From Symbiodinium natans (taxonomy: Eukaryota; Sar; Dinophyceae; Suessiales; Symbiodiniaceae), in contig CAJNDS010000293.1 of assembly GCA_905221605.1 (NCBI GenBank), positions 1 to 64,000 on the forward strand: DNA of 64,000 bases, given 5' to 3'. The notes under the pieces were generated by a model. It did no database searches. It worked only from the letters and a program-made list of their open reading frames with translations, and was not told where the DNA came from. The number at the start of each line of letters is the position of its first letter. Positions within the stretch are counted from its first letter, which is position 1. Of this stretch, positions 1 to 13,010 are shown in pieces. The position numbers were made by a program, and so were the translations under genes.

Positions 1-239
<239 letters not shown>

Positions 240-1084
240 TTGATGCCAGTACTAATACTTATATTACTTCTACCTCTCCCACGCACCTTAAAGGCAAAAA
301 CAGAAACCAAACTCTTGAAATTGTGATTACGTCACATTACGATTTCGAATACAACTACGAGACTGCGACTGCGACTGCGACTACGACCACTCGACAACTA
401 CTTTTTTGCGATTGCTGCGACAACGACAACAACTACGATGTCTTAGTACCACTCCCGCGAGCATCTGCTGAGGCTTTTTAGCATTGCGCAGTCCCTGCGC
501 CCGCTTGCAAGAAGAATCCATTGTAACTGTGGATTGCTTTCAAGTCAGAACATTGTCTAGTTGCCGTGCAATCATTGGCAGGGGACGCAGCCCTGCATCC
601 TTCAGCTCGGATGGCAGCAAGTCGCACAGCGTTTTGAACTTGAGTTGCGCAGACCTGTTGGCTTCCGGGCTGTTGCAAGAAGAGCTCCGGCATTCTTGCG
701 ACTCTGTACATCAACGCACAGAGCTGCACACAGACGAGCCCGCCAGGCTGATCAACAAGACAGACGCCTTCGCGGAGCCCCGCAGCGCTAGGTGCATAAT
801 GGGCAAGTGGATGTAAGGGAGCATTTTGAGGGAAGGGAATGCTACTAAAGGACAATTTAACACTACACCTCAGCTAACCCAGCACGCTTGCACCGACTGG
901 CAAGACCGTTCGTTTGTTAATCGCCTTTGGTTTGGGGAGCGGGCAGCAGACCTCAACAGTGCGATCCTAAGCCCTCCTACACCCAAAACGCAGGACAACG
1001 CGCATGAGGCTTGCGCAATGTTGCAAACGACAGTATGAAGGCTGCACCCCAACCCGTCTGACACGCTAGAGGAAAGTGTCCGAC
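240..1084. other. No recognisable gene
   Basis: The stretch holds a short GCGACT-type tandem near 361-382. The open frames at 478-855 overlap on both strands and show no motif or domain that I recognise, so I treat them as chance frames. Nothing else stands out. Confidence 0.5.
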
Positions 1085-1310
1085 AGGACCTGGGCATGGA
1101 CCTGGGCACCTCGAGCCTGTGCACCTTGAGCCTGTGCCTGCAGGCCTGCGCAGCTTGAGTCTGTGCATTTGCGGACACCTGCGAGCACGTCTGACCCGGA
1201 AGGGCCTGTGCACCTTGAGCGTGTGCATGTGCGAGCACCTACAGCCACGCCTGACCCGGACGGGCCTGTGCACCTTGAGCCTGTGCATGTGCGGCACCTG
1301 GGGCAAGACT
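1085..1310. repeat. Minisatellite, unit about 60 bp
   Basis: Two to three imperfect copies of a unit of about 60 bp are present. Each contains GGGCCTGTGCACCTTGAG followed by a TGTGCATGTGCG-like stretch and a CTGACCCGGA block. Apparent open frames on both strands simply follow the repeat. Confidence 0.8.
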
Positions 1311-1840
1311 CGTACTAGCCAGAGGCGTGGCAATTGCTGAGCGCACTCCAATGTTGCAAAGAATTAATACGCTGCACGGTGGAAGACAAGCTGCTGCTGG
1401 GTGTCGGGCAGTTATTCGCATCAATGGGCAAAAAGCTGGTGTAAGCCACACAGTGAGCAGCACAGCCCTCACGCATGCAATGAATGGCTGATATAGCCAC
1501 ACAGCAAGCAGCACAGCCACTGCACGCGGACTGGATGCATCGAGCATAAACCTTTGCTGCGTTCTCGCTCTTACAGCAAACAAAGGCCCGTGCTCTGCGC
1601 AAAGTGCTTTCTCGGCGTTCTCGCTCTTTACTAACCGAGAAAAGCGCACAAGCAAGCAAACATAAGCAAACAACCTCGCCCCATCCACGACAGCGAACCA
1701 ATGCGAGCAACGTCTTGACGCTCTATCAGCCGGCAGATCTGACGAAAGCAGTCAACAGGAACATGCTGGAGGGGTGCCTGGCGGGGCACTCCTTGCCACC
1801 GCTGTAATCGGCCTGCAATCCGGCGCAGCCCTGTTGACAA
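1311..1840. other. No recognisable gene
   Basis: Mixed-composition sequence with a local repeat of the CGTTCTCGCTCTT type near 1560 and 1616. Overlapping open frames on both strands have no domain I recognise. Confidence 0.5.
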
Positions 1841-2193
1841 ACGCCATGGACAGCGATGATAACCCCCCCACGTAGATTGGAAAGCTTTGCCCCACGATGG
1901 CTGATGGCGGTCAAGTGAGGCCAGGCGGTTGATCGTAAAATTCAATAAATATTGGATCACACTCATTTACGATTCATGTCTCGCATTTCGATTGATGTCC
2001 AACGACACGTGCATAGGTGTTGTGAACGGGTATGAATATCCAGTCTCATTGCGCCAGAGGATTGTGGTGTCTCTCGCGCATTCTTGTTGGCAGTTTCTTG
2101 AAGGATGATTTATCATGATGATGCCCCCCCCCCCCCCCCCGCGCAAATTGGAAAGTTTTGCCCCACGATGGTTGGCGGCGGTCAAGTGAGGCG
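1841..2193. repeat. Two diverged copies of a 75-bp repeat with poly-C
   Basis: Positions of about 1850-1918 and 2115-2190 share a poly-C tract, then ATTGGAAAG(C/T)TTTGCCCC, then ACGATGG and GCGGTCAAGTGAGG. The second copy has an expanded poly-C run of about 18. This looks like a dispersed host repeat; its class is unknown. Confidence 0.75.
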
Positions 2194-3415
2194 TTGAGTT
2201 TCTGGAATTGTTTCACTTTCATGATTCTTATCTGTTTCACTTTTGGAGAATTCCTTTGTCTTTGTTGTGTTTTCTCTTATGTTCTGGCGTCATTTGGGAT
2301 TTCGCCTGTTTTTTCGTTTGTTGTGGTTCTGGGGGTTCTCTTTGATTCATTTGAAGTGGTTTTTTGTCATGGTCTTTCTTACGATGATTTATCACTTGCC
2401 CCGTAACTAAATTCATAATAGGATGAGTATTCCATAAATTGGTCTTTAAGTATACATTTCGTTTAAATAATAAAAAATATTAAGATATGATAATTTCCTC
2501 ATGAATTAGTGGCGGTTATCATGAAAGATATTGAGGTTCTCATTCATGTGACCAAAGATTAGATTATCCAGAATAAATAGAGAATCGATATAATTCTCTT
2601 AGAAAATGATATCAAGAATGTATTCAATATTATTCTTCCATCAATCTTTTTGGAAGAACTAGAGGGGACCCATCGATTCCATCGACGACATATTCACCTA
2701 TTGAATGGAAGAAGACGTACGCCAAAGCTTTGAAGAAATCGATAAGTAAAAGATCCACTTAATTTCGGGATCCCTTTATAGAATTCTGAGAGCCTGACGC
2801 GCGAGCGTCAATAAGAATTCGAACGAATGCTGAAGCGTGAAAGCAAGATTTAAGGATTATCGTTTAAGACTTAGGATCTGGCTGCTTGAAGGGACAAAGT
2901 GTCCAAATTCGAATCCGGAAATTTATTCTATAAATGAAATTCATCATCCAAGCGTTATGTGCGCCTAAACAAATGAAAGGGAATCCTCATCCACGAGAGC
3001 AAGATGAATTTTGAATTCTCCAAGATGCCTCGACGTGCTTAAAAATCCGTCATCACCCCCAATTACAAGTCATCCCATAAAAACGAAAAAAGAATAAGAA
3101 GAATCGAAGATTCCTAAATGCAAAGAATCAAAAGTGAGACGAACCCCCGATTCAAAAAATATTCTGATGAGACGAAATATGATTTCAATCTCCTCCAAGA
3201 ATATCCATCGTGTTCAAGAAATAGATTCGATCCATGATCCTGCGCGAGGGACATCCTACAAGGAATTCGAATGAAAAGAAAATTCATAAGTCAGATCTTA
3301 TAGATTCAAGAAGGTTGCGATGGCATCAAGACGTTGGATTTCGATGGTCCTATGGAATCCCCTCTATGAATCGAAATTCAAATGATCCAGGCATTCCTGA
3401 AAAGAAGATCCCAAA
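2194..3415. other. AT-rich non-coding stretch
   Basis: The composition is AT-rich with frequent stops in all frames. I see no gene, tRNA or clear repeat family. The origin could be an AT-rich intergenic region or an old organellar or viral fragment; nothing in it decides this. Confidence 0.45.
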
Positions 3416-3870
3416 CCACGGACCACCGCCACGAGACCACCACCACGAGACCACCACCACGAGACCACCACCACGAGACCACCACCACGACCACCAACAC
3501 AACCACCCACACGGACCCCCGCCACGGACCACCACCACGGACCAACCACCACGGGACCACCACCACGGGACCACCACCACGGGACCACCACCACGAGACA
3601 ACCACCACAGGACCACCACCACGGAACCACCACCACGAGACCACCACCGCAGACCACCGCCACGGACCACCGCCACCCGGCCACCACCATGGGACCACCA
3701 CCATGGGACCACCACGACGGCCACCAGGGACCACCACCACCACCACCACCACCACGGACACCGCCACCACCACGACAGACCACCACTACCAAAGGAGCAC
3801 CACCACCACGGGACCACCACCACGCTGTGGGACCACCACGACGAACACCACGGGACCACGGACCACCACC
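3416..3870. repeat. CCACCACGG-type minisatellite
   Basis: A long imperfect array of CCACCACGA/CCACCACGG units ends in (CCA)n-rich sequence. All six frames stay open, giving apparent His/Thr/Pro-rich or Trp/Gly/Val-rich proteins. These are by-products of the repeat and are not annotated as genes. Confidence 0.95.
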
Positions 3871-6690
3871 ACGGGCATTCGGGAAAACCCCCCAAAACCC
3901 CAACCTTTCAGCCCCAACCCCTCAGCACCCCAAAACCACCCACCCCCCGCCACACCCGACAGAACCCAAACCATTACAGCAAAAGCAAAAAACAAAACCC
4001 CCCCAAAACACGACAAAACTCCGGACACAAACCCTATACAATTTCTATTAAACCCCAAAACCCTACACCGTAAAGCGTAAAACCCTGAACCAGGGGGATC
4101 CCGAAAATTCCCGGAATTTAAATTCCTAGGATTTTTCGAGAGCTGTTGCTGATATGTGATCGTGAGGCCGAACCCCCTTGAACAGCTGGCGGGCGGCGAC
4201 CGTCATCGGAACTATCCTGGACCAAGAGATTTCCTTGAAGATTTCCTTGAAGGTGAAGTGGCACCCACGTCATCAGTGTTGCGCTGGAACCTTAAATCCA
4301 ACCCGGCAAGCCCAAACCTCAATCCGGACAATTCCTAAATTCCGGGAATTTTCAGCTCCGGGTGATTCCCAAAATTCCCAGGGTTTTTAGACAAAAAGTG
4401 TTAAAATTCCGGGAATTTTCAGGATCCCCCTGCAAGGCCCTCACAAGCAGCCAAATGGACCGGAAGAGGAGGCGGGGCATCCGACGGGGCGGCCGCAGAG
4501 CGAAAATAGGGGTCGAGCCCGTAGCCTTTTATGGGGATATATAAATAAGAAAAATATATAGATCATATATATTCGTATCTTCTCATCTTATCCCATTCTA
4601 ACCAAAGAATGTCGATGACGATTTCTGTAAGATGAGGGCGTATGATGTCCTTTAGTATTTTCGGGAAGCGATTGGCAGTAAATTCGAGTTGAAGTACGAT
4701 TTCTCCCAGTGCATGGTTTATCTATTATTCAGGGATAATTTCGGGGGGATATTTCAAGAGTTCCAAAAGTTTGGGATTCAGATATGGGTAGAGTGCGATA
4801 GGGTACGATATAAAAATATTGAAAATTCCCGTGTAGGAAATCTGATTGTGTGGGGTCTTAGATTCAGGGTTGAAGAATTGAGGGATATTGAGTCTGTAAG
4901 GTTTTGGCAGAGGCTCTGAAGATTTAGGGGGTCGGAGGTAGATACTAGTGGTGATAAAGAAGGCATATGAGTTAGTATCATTGTAGAATTTGACGATTTT
5001 TTGTTGTGATTATTATTGGTATATTCGATATTATTGGATAATTTAGTAGGTTCTTCAGTTAATGCTCCCCTTAATACCACAGGATGAAAATGACATCCCT
5101 TTTGTAATTCTAACTTTCATCAGTTTGAGGAATCTTGGGTTGAGGCGAGATTGACACGGGGGTGTCCTGGAAACCATGCTGCCTTACAAGCTTCAGCCCC
5201 CTGAGCCGCCTTTTACCGGCTTTCATGGCATGCTCTATTCAGGAAGCGGGCTCTCCCCGCAAATGCCATCTTAATCCTTAAAGCTTAGTCATCAACCCTC
5301 AGTGCATTTCGGACTTTTCTTTGCCACGCCAGGATGACTCCAGGCTGAAGATCCCGAGTGGCGCCCTCTAGAGTCGGACCCCAGCCTGCGCGTGGCAGAT
5401 GTTTAAGTCTCGTTGCTGGGAGAAGTGCGGCGACCGACACCCTACGAAGGCCAATTGTGCTGGTTGGGGGATGTTCCGGGGTCTTTGCGTTGCGTAAGGG
5501 GAAGAACCGGCAAAACCCCAGCCCTGCCCTACCACCATGCTTGCCTTCCGAAAGGTGTCATACAAGTTGCACTGCGGCTATGGTTCGGCCGGGTTTGAGG
5601 TCCAGGGATGTTCTTTTCCAGATGCCGCGACATGAACAGTGAAGGACCCCAACGGCTGATCAAGGAGGGTTCCTGAGGATTTACCCTACGGTCTAGAGAA
5701 GCATCTTTTTGGACCACATCGATGAAAGCACGGCCGAGACAAAGACCCCGTGATGAGACGATGATTGACCACGATATGAGAGTCATGGGTCTCAACACCG
5801 GATCTAGGAAGGCTTCAAGGGGGCGGTCGCTGTTGATGGTGGGTTTCCCTGTTGCGTCACCTGGAGGAGGCTTCTATGCGACCGCTTCTACAGGAAGCGC
5901 GAGCCCAGAATCCAAAGGCCAAAGAGATTGGAAACTAGCGGTCTCGGCAGAATGGTAAAATGTTGTGGATGCGGCTCTTGGGGGGCATATAACATTTCTT
6001 GTGGGGAGGGCTTTAGGCAGCGCAATTTCAGGAACCAACTTTGGGGGCAACCAGCCGCCGGGCGCCTTCTCAGGATCAAACGAGAAGGGTTTTTCCGCTT
6101 CAGCGGCAGGGCCTCCGGAGCCGACGTGCCAGAGACACGGGCAAGGCAAAGGAGGAGCTTAGCTTGGGACGTCGGTTGCGCAACGCGCCCTACGAAACAT
6201 CCACGATCCCCGAGTGCCCCCAGCGCCCCACACCTGCAGCTTGGCCTCGAGTTCTGCTTTCGCGTTGTCGCCTCGGGCCGGGAGACACCCGGAGCAAGGG
6301 GACAGAGTGCCCCACAGCTATGTATCGGCTACCTGCACGCTGTCTGCGCAGCATGAAGGATTACAAAGGCGCCGGTTCTCGGGCTCAAGGTTTCAAGTTT
6401 CGAGCGCAATGGCTGAGAGCTTCAAGGAGGCTTCCCAGGACTCTTCGTAGACTTATAAAAATATACCGGGGAGAGTCGCCTTTACACTCACTGGGTCGCC
6501 AAGGGAAGACGAGGTTGCCGGAAGAGTGGCCGAACTCGCAAACAACAAAGAGAGCAAGCTTTCCTTAAATTCCCCGACAGGGGCTCCGAGCCCTGGTTGT
6601 CTCCCAAAGAATCAGCTTCCTGCATGTGGGCGCTTGCTGCTTATCCGCAAGGACATAGCACGACCACCGATCGTGTGAAAGAAAAGAAGA
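3871..6690. other. Intergenic sequence with C-rich and AT-rich blocks, no gene
   Basis: In order this holds a C/A-rich stretch (about 3880-4085), a block of repeated AATTCCCGGAATTT-like motifs (4095-4430), an AT-rich block (4545-5090), and about 1.6 kb of mixed composition. Open frames are short, overlap on both strands, and have no domain that I recognise. Confidence 0.5.
4095..4430. repeat. Short repeated TTCCCGGAATTT motifs
   Basis: Variants of AAATTCCCGGAATTT, in both orientations, occur near 4110, 4338, 4372 and 4406. They are partly palindromic. This may be a dispersed short repeat; class unknown. Confidence 0.5.
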
Positions 6691-6691
6691 C

Positions 6692-7262
6692 ATGGAGCAG
6701 GCGTGCCGAGCCGTCGTGGAGCACCCCACCGAGCATAACCTGGTGAAGTTGCTCGATCTTTGGTCACAGCAATGGAAGCATAAGGGTCACCGCCGGGCCA
6801 TCGGGGCAGGGTGCTATAACATATACTGCACCCTAGGAGTCTATGCGTTTGCCGGCAATGCTTCCGACCTGTCCAAAGCCTCCATCGCGAAAGAGGCATG
6901 CGTGGCACTCAATCACTTTCTACGGGATCGCTTCCAGGGTGAGAAATGGACGTTGTTGGCCGTGATTCTGAACCCTTGCATCGGACTGCATCGCGACATG
7001 GGCAACATAATCGGTTTGCCAAATCATGCAATTGCATTGGGGACTTTACAGGTGGGCAAGTGTGGATCAAAGACGACGAAGAAACATCACCGGACGAAGT
7101 CGTGATGAAAAACAAAATTCATCGGCTTCGCGGCTTGTGGCTCGACATGTACAACAAGCCGGTTTCGTTTAACGCGCGCCGATATCACAAATCAAGCCTC
7201 ACAAGGGGCGGGCAATAGCAGCGTATACGCTGACGGCTTTTTGACGCTGCTTCAATGAAAAA
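6692..7262 (+). pseudogene. 2OG-oxygenase-like retroelement domain, frameshifted fragment
   Basis: The first 137 codons read through a segment with an Ile-Gly-Leu-His-Arg-Asp core, an H-x-D pair like the metal site of 2-oxoglutarate/Fe(II) oxygenases. The frame then breaks near 7050. A second frame continues with Trp-Leu-Asp-Met, Ser-Phe-Asn-Ala-Arg-Arg and a later His, which matches the C-terminal part of the same fold seen at 58211-58741 and 8698-8886. A related H-x-D...H region lies in the retrotransposon polyprotein at 28404-32660. I infer a decayed piece of a retroelement ORF. The oxygenase assignment rests on motif spacing only. Confidence 0.55.
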
Positions 7263-8697
7263 CGTAAAGAATTAACATCTTTAGGATTTCCATTGCCGGA
7301 ATGAATTCACTCTCTAGGGGAGGTGTTCTCCACTCTGTGGTGGCTACAAGCCCAGTTACAGAGATGTATAAGAATTATGCATTTCGAGAGGCTGTCGATG
7401 CAAAGCGCAAAGGTCCGCTCCCCAGCTGCTCGCAAGCCGACAACTCGCATCCACTCCGTGGTTTTCGCGGCTTCGATTCCTCAATGCCTCACAGAACTTC
7501 CGCTTCGCTTGCAAGCCCCAAGATGCCAAGCAAGGCACCAAGGATACAACCAAGCCAACTCACACAAGTCCAAACCAAGCAAGCAAGTTGAGCCAAAGTG
7601 GAAAACGTATCACAGCTCCAACTTGCCAGCTCGGCTTAAAGGACCTCCAAAACTTCCCTCAAGTCACGAAACTCGACGAGAGTGGTTCCCTACGAGGCAA
7701 AACGTTCTTGCACCACTAATCGTACTTAGGCTACTGGGAAAACTTTAAAAGCTGAGCAGACTCCAAGCTATGCACACAAAACTGCAAACTGCAAAACTCA
7801 CCGTGTCGCACCCTTACAGGATGACGCACAGTTCTTGAACTTCTACACTGCACATGGAAATCTTAATTTCACACAAAAACCACAACGCAGCCACTGTAGT
7901 TACGCCCATAAATAACGGAGGTCTGTCAGAACTCAGACTAAAGTAGAGTCATTTCTGGCAGGCGCTTATTTGAAACGGCAATTTAACCATTTTAAATGTA
8001 ATTTTTATTTTACCTGGCATTTAACATGGTGGTGCTTTGCCTCTTGCTTGCTCAGTCAACAAGATTTTATGGCGTGAGAATTGGCTTTGGTTTCATGCGA
8101 TTTTGGGCCTTTTTCGATTTGTCTTGGTTCAGCTTGCGTCCGTGGTTTTGGCTGCCGGCTTAGCTTCTGCAAAAATGGCTTTTACCACTGCAGCACTTGC
8201 TGCTTGCTGGAGAGGTGGAACTGTCACCATGGAAACTGGAAGAGACCGCCAAGTTCGAGCAAGAACGTCCAAGAGAGAACTCCAGGACAACGCAAAAAGA
8301 CACTGCGAGAACACCTCATAACAGAAAACTTCCGAAGAGAGCCTGTTTCTTCTTCCAGGCGCTCTCTCTTGTATCTGTGTTTCAAAACTGGCTTCTGTTG
8401 TGGCGTGGCCTCTGGCTGTTTGGTTGTGGGGGCAAGTCCTTCCTCCCTGATTTGGCGGGAACTCGCTCGAAAAGGCGGTCCTGAGGGCTTAGGGCTGGCT
8501 TTTAGAAGGGTCAAAAGTGCCCGTAAAATGCGCGTAAAATCTTTTGGGCCATGGTGTGGCCTGGCGGGGTCGGAGTTTCTTCGATTGATTGGGTCGAGTC
8601 CGCCTGATTTCGGGCAGACTCTGGTAGAGACTGAGTTTCTACGTGCAGAGACTCGAGTCTCTACTATGTATGTTTGGAACAGGGAACCACAGGGATG
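7263..8697. other. No recognisable gene
   Basis: Mixed-composition sequence whose open frames on both strands show no domain I can name. It includes a perfect 16-bp palindrome, AGAGACTCGAGTCTCT, at 8647-8662. Nothing else is supported. Confidence 0.45.
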
Positions 8698-8886
8698 TCA
8701 ATTCTTTGTGGGAGTGTATGCTGCAACGGCCCTCATGTGACCTTCGTGCGGCTCGACTTTGTGAACCCGACGGGCGTTGAATGACACCGGTTGGTCGTGC
8801 ATGTCGATCCACGAGCCTCCTCTTTTTCTCCATCCCTTCCCCTTCCGCAATGTGCTGAGGATGGGAATGTTGTGGGGCGACACAGA
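8698..8886 (-). pseudogene. C-terminal fragment of 2OG-oxygenase-like domain
   Basis: The minus-strand frame contains Gly-Ser-Trp-Ile-Asp-Met-His-Asp, Ser-Phe-Asn-Ala-Arg-Arg and His-Lys-Val-Glu-Pro-His. It closely parallels the downstream half of the fragment at 6692-7262 but lies in the opposite orientation. The H-x-D half is missing. It is probably a truncated retroelement copy. Confidence 0.5.
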
Positions 8887-9311
8887 AAGGGCTACAAAGA
8901 AAACAACGTCAGGGGCCTGAAATAGCTCGTTGGTCCATTTGTTTCATGTCTGCCACGGAGAGCCCCGCGTCAAGAACTAGTGTTTAAGCCGTCCGGCTAG
9001 GCCAGTTGCGAAGCCGTGTTTTCTGAAAGGCTCAGATACCCTTCTACCAATTAGCCCTTCGAAATCAAAGCAACATACATGCTCTAAGTATTCAGGATGG
9101 TCTAGGTGGGATCCATTTCAAGAGTTCTCCTCAGGAGCAGCTGAAACGACTGGCAAAGCTGCAAGCCAAACACCTCCTCAGCTTCACCATCGCCTTGACC
9201 ATCCGGCCTGCAACTGCACAATGTAAGCAACGTCTTGAAGCGCAAGAACACACTTTAAAGTAAGTACTCAGCAGCACCTTCGCGGGACTCTTTTTCCGTT
9301 GGCTTTCGTGG
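8887..9311. other. No recognisable gene
   Basis: This is downstream flank of the Crinkler-like gene. I see no open frame or repeat of note. Confidence 0.45.
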
Positions 9312-9946
9312 TCAGTCGGGCATAGGTTTCAGAGCTTCCACCAGTTCTGTCCATTTTCTGACAGGTTGCTTGAGCCGCTCCGCTTGTTGCCAGATCCCAA
9401 GCTTCTTGCACAAATCCTCGACGTGACTCTCTTCAAAGGTCACCAGTGCGTGAGCCTTTGCGAGCTCGTCTTTAGATGTTATCGAGTCAAGCTGTGGCTT
9501 GCTCCGCCAGGCGCTCAGCCTTCGTGTGAGTCCTTCTCTAAGCTTGGTCTCCTCGCTCGGAAGCTCGTTGAGTCTTTGTTCGAGGTTCTCTTTGGAAAGT
9601 GGGTTTTTTGGATCGCTGAGACTTAGAACTGTCTCTTCGCTTGTGATGCGGTTGATGTTACCGGCCATTGGCTTTCTTGAAAAGTCAAAGAATGCTTCTG
9701 CAAGTACCACCCAGTACAGTTTGATCCTTTTTGGAGGGTTGCTCATGTTGGCTAGGGCGTCATTCATCTTGTCCGACTTGAACGTGTGGCTTTTGCCTGT
9801 TGTTATCTGAAAGGCATGCAAGGTCCCATTCTTATCGAGAAAGCCTGCGTCGATGACTGCCGTTTCCTTTTTGGCTGTGCAGTAAGTGTTCGGTTGGTTC
9901 GCAGCTGTATTGAGGAGCTCGAGTAGCCCTCCGTTGACCCTTTAAA
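9312..9946 (-). CDS. Crinkler/RHS-type nuclease domain, 3' exon
   Basis: This minus-strand frame opens just inside an AG at about 9946 and runs to a stop at 9312. Near its start it reads Val-Ile-Asp-Ala-Gly-Phe-Leu-Asp, then [11 protein letters not shown]. That D...(Q)-x-T arrangement is the variant PD-(D/E)XK nuclease core known from Crinkler and retrotransposon-hot-spot (RHS) proteins. The P-loop NTPase that normally precedes this nuclease lies directly upstream at 10205-12085, separated only by a GA/TA microsatellite. I therefore read the two as exons of one gene with a repeat-filled intron. Crinklers are known as effectors in oomycetes and also occur in free-living eukaryotes; the role here is unknown. 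Confidence 0.6.
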
Positions 9947-9953
9947 CATGTGT

Positions 9954-10202
<249 letters not shown>

Positions 10203-10204
10203 CG

Positions 10205-12085
10205 TCAAGACCAGAGCTCTCGCACGCAACACTTCTTTTGCTCGAAAAAGTCCGGAAGCATCTTCTTGAGCGGATCGCCGGGCTTCTCGAAGAACAGCCG
10301 CAGTGGACCGGTCCGCTCCAACATTAGCTCAGCGAGCCCCGTTTCGCTGAAGTAAATGCTGGGAATCTCGAGATTGGGGGTATCAAGACGGACCTCGGTG
10401 GTGTAGAAGACGGGCAGGGCTCCAAGAACGTCCGGGTGGTTTTGGAAGACAGCCAGCGCATCCTCTGCTTTCTTTGTAACGCTGGGCCAGCTTGGGACAT
10501 ATTCGCTGACACATTTCGTCTGGATGCCAAGAACGAGGAGAGAAGCTGCCTCTGTCTTATTGCACTCCGACTTCAAGTCACGAATTTTCCTTCGGTCGTC
10601 GGGACCCGGGACCATCCACGGGATCAGGTACTCGATGCCCGGCTCGTTGCGCAGCTTGGACACGACGATCTTACCGCTTTTGAGGGACTGCAGGACTTCC
10701 TCTACACATACGAAAGACTTGACATACTCCAACGGTGCAAGAGCATTCTGCATGGAGGTGACGACGACGTTCTGCAAACCACTTGTTGTTGGTCGAAAGC
10801 TCGCCCCATGGAACAGCTGTTCGAGTGTGCATTTGCTCTTGCCCAACGCCAGGCGCACAGCACAGTCGAAGTGGACCATGATGTCCTCAAACTTCTTCTC
10901 GTTTGTGTCCTCCATGACCGCATCCTGCTCGAACATCTCGATGATCTGGCCTGCGAGACTGGTTCCGTCACTCCGTGCCCAAAGTTGCAGCATTACGGGA
11001 TGAAGGATGTTGATGAAGCTGTTGCCACATCGCACGGAATGAACAATACCACGCAGACGGAGGTCTTCAAGCACTGATCGAGTTGTGGAAGCGAGAGGAG
11101 ACCACCAGTGAATCACCTCGACGCTGTCCAAGACTTTTCGGTCTCCGAGCTTGGCATGAGTTACAATGGCAAGCCGAAGTTGATTCCATGCAAGTGGATT
11201 CCGAGGAGGCTTCTTGAGCTTGGAGTACTCCTTTCTCAAAGCATCGAACATCAGCCGCGGATGACCCAGCAGCTGTCGCACGAGTTGACGTCCGGATGGT
11301 TCTTTGTCCAGTTCTTCGCGAAGCTCCTCGGGCAGCAGCTGCAAAGCCTCTGCAAGTGGCAAACCCCTCAACGAGATCGGCAGCAGCACATAGCGCCCGG
11401 AGTCGCTCATCAGCGTCGACATGTAGCTCTCAAGCAGCGATGTCCACACGAAGATTACCGGGCAGTTGCTTGTTTGGAGGAGGGACTCGTCCTGGGCTCC
11501 CATGAGGTTGGATACTAGTTGCACAGCCCTGTCTTTGCCAGCAAGGGTCTCGAACTGCCGAATCTCATCGATGCCTACCAGCAGAAGGTCGTCGGCGCCC
11601 AAATTCAGCTTCTCTCGCAAACACTGCATCACCTGCTTGAATGAAAGAACGGCCGCGCAGTTTTCTGCTTTCTCCGCAGGCATGCCTGACTGCTGAAGGA
11701 GTAGCTTTGAAAACACTTCGGTTGCAGCTTTGCTGTTGTCCCAATAGCTCCCCCCATTGAAGTCCACTGTCAGAGCCGCCTTCGCCCCGGTTTCGTCCCG
11801 CCAGGTCGTGCACATCTCGTGAAGTACTCGAGTTTTGCCTGTGCCCTTTATTCCGGCCGTCGTCAGGATTGCACACTTGTTTATGCTTGACCCGGACTCC
11901 CAGTAGTAGTCATCCTGTGACAAGGACCCCCGGATGTACTCCAGGATTTGATGTTTGGCCTCCTCGCGCGCGATGAGCCGTGGCATCATCGCACTGGGAG
12001 AGCGCACAGTCCAGCTTGGGCAAAGGATGTCCTGCAGTTGGGCTACTGGAGGTTGGCTCGGACTCGACTGTCTTCAATGGGTGGG
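10205..12085 (-). CDS. Crinkler/RHS-type P-loop NTPase, main exon
   Basis: The frame is open from a stop at 10205 up to about 12085, with a candidate AG acceptor near 12049. The first two in-frame ATGs are near 11990. Motifs in order are a Walker A Gly-Ile-Lys-Gly-Thr-Gly-Lys-Thr-Arg near the N-terminus and a Walker B Leu-Leu-Leu-Val-Gly-Ile-Asp-Glu about 120 residues on. A long helical C-terminal region follows. This is the layout of the STAND-like NTPase of Crinkler-RHS proteins, in which the NTPase is followed by a D...QxT nuclease, found here at 9312-9946. The 5' end is not resolved; a further open segment near 12100-12170 could be another exon. Family assignment is by motif only. Confidence 0.6.
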
Positions 12086-12289
12086 GCTCACTGGGGACTT
12101 TGCCGGAGTTGACTTCGGATAGTCCTGGATGGCCTTTTGTGCATCAGGCACCTGCAGGCTGGGACATTTGGTCAGCTCACCGCATAAGCCCGTCTTTACA
12201 CCTCGAAGACCCCGCCCGACCTGGACTAATCAGGAAACCGACCGTGGGGCTCGCCGTGCCCGACCCCAACAGCACCAACACCCGGTAAA

Positions 12290-13010
12290 CAAAGAGGTGC
12301 AACCAGATTTGCCTGAAACCTGAAGCTGCCAAGAGCCCTCTGCTCCGAAAGACGCTCCCGCTCCCCGAACTGCTGCAAGCCAACACAGTGGAGACAGCAC
12401 CACAAGGGGATCTGGAGACAGCTCAAACACAAGGGGATCCTTGCTGAGAGGAAAGCAGCACCCCAAAAAGCAACAACGGTGAACCGCACGAAAACCCACG
12501 ACGACCAAGAGCCCCGGACATGCAGGAGTGCCACAAACCAAAGGCATGCCCACACAGAAGCCCCCCGGCCTGCACTCGTCTTGCCGGAACCCCAGTGCTC
12601 GGCAAGGTCCGCGTGCTAAAAGCACTAAGAACCCAGGTCCCTTGACTCCCCCTCACGGACTAACCTGAAAGTCGAGCCTCAAACAAAAACAACCGCAACT
12701 TGGAGAGCGCAAAGCGAGCGCAAAACAGGCTGACCCCCCCACCTCGAGCCTGGGACTGACACCCCGTTCTGAAGCATCGGCAAAACACGAAGAGCAACCA
12801 GATTTGCATGAACCTAAAGCAGCCAAGAGCCCTCTGATCCGAAAGCCCCTCCCGCTCCCCGAACTGCTGCAAGCCAACACAGTGAAGCTTAACGACGAGA
12901 TCTTTGCTAAGAGAAGAGCCCCAAAAAGCAAACGGTGACCATGCGGGAGCGCTGCAAACGCAATAACTGCAACGCAGAAGTGCAGAAGCCCCCGGCCTGC
13001 GCTGGTCCTG
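12290..13010. repeat. Two copies of a roughly 300-bp direct repeat
   Basis: Positions of about 12297-12580 and 12790-13005 share GCAACCAGATTTGC, the block CCGAACTGCTGCAAGCCAAC, CACAGTG, and CCCCGGCCTGC near their ends. The copies are diverged. They lie upstream of the NTPase exon and could be intronic. Open frames here follow the repeat and are not annotated. Confidence 0.7.

Noticed and set aside
2870-2930. tRNA-like TTCGAATCC box
   Set aside because: No acceptor stem, D arm or anticodon arm can be drawn around it.
3350-4080. Long His/Thr/Pro- or Trp/Gly/Val-rich open frames on both strands
   Set aside because: All six frames stay open because the underlying CCACCACGG minisatellite contains no stops; no domain is present.
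4513-4535. CCGTAGCC followed by TTTTATGG as a leader-like sequence
   Set aside because: The match to the spliced leader is limited to about eight bases plus a T-run; chance is likely.
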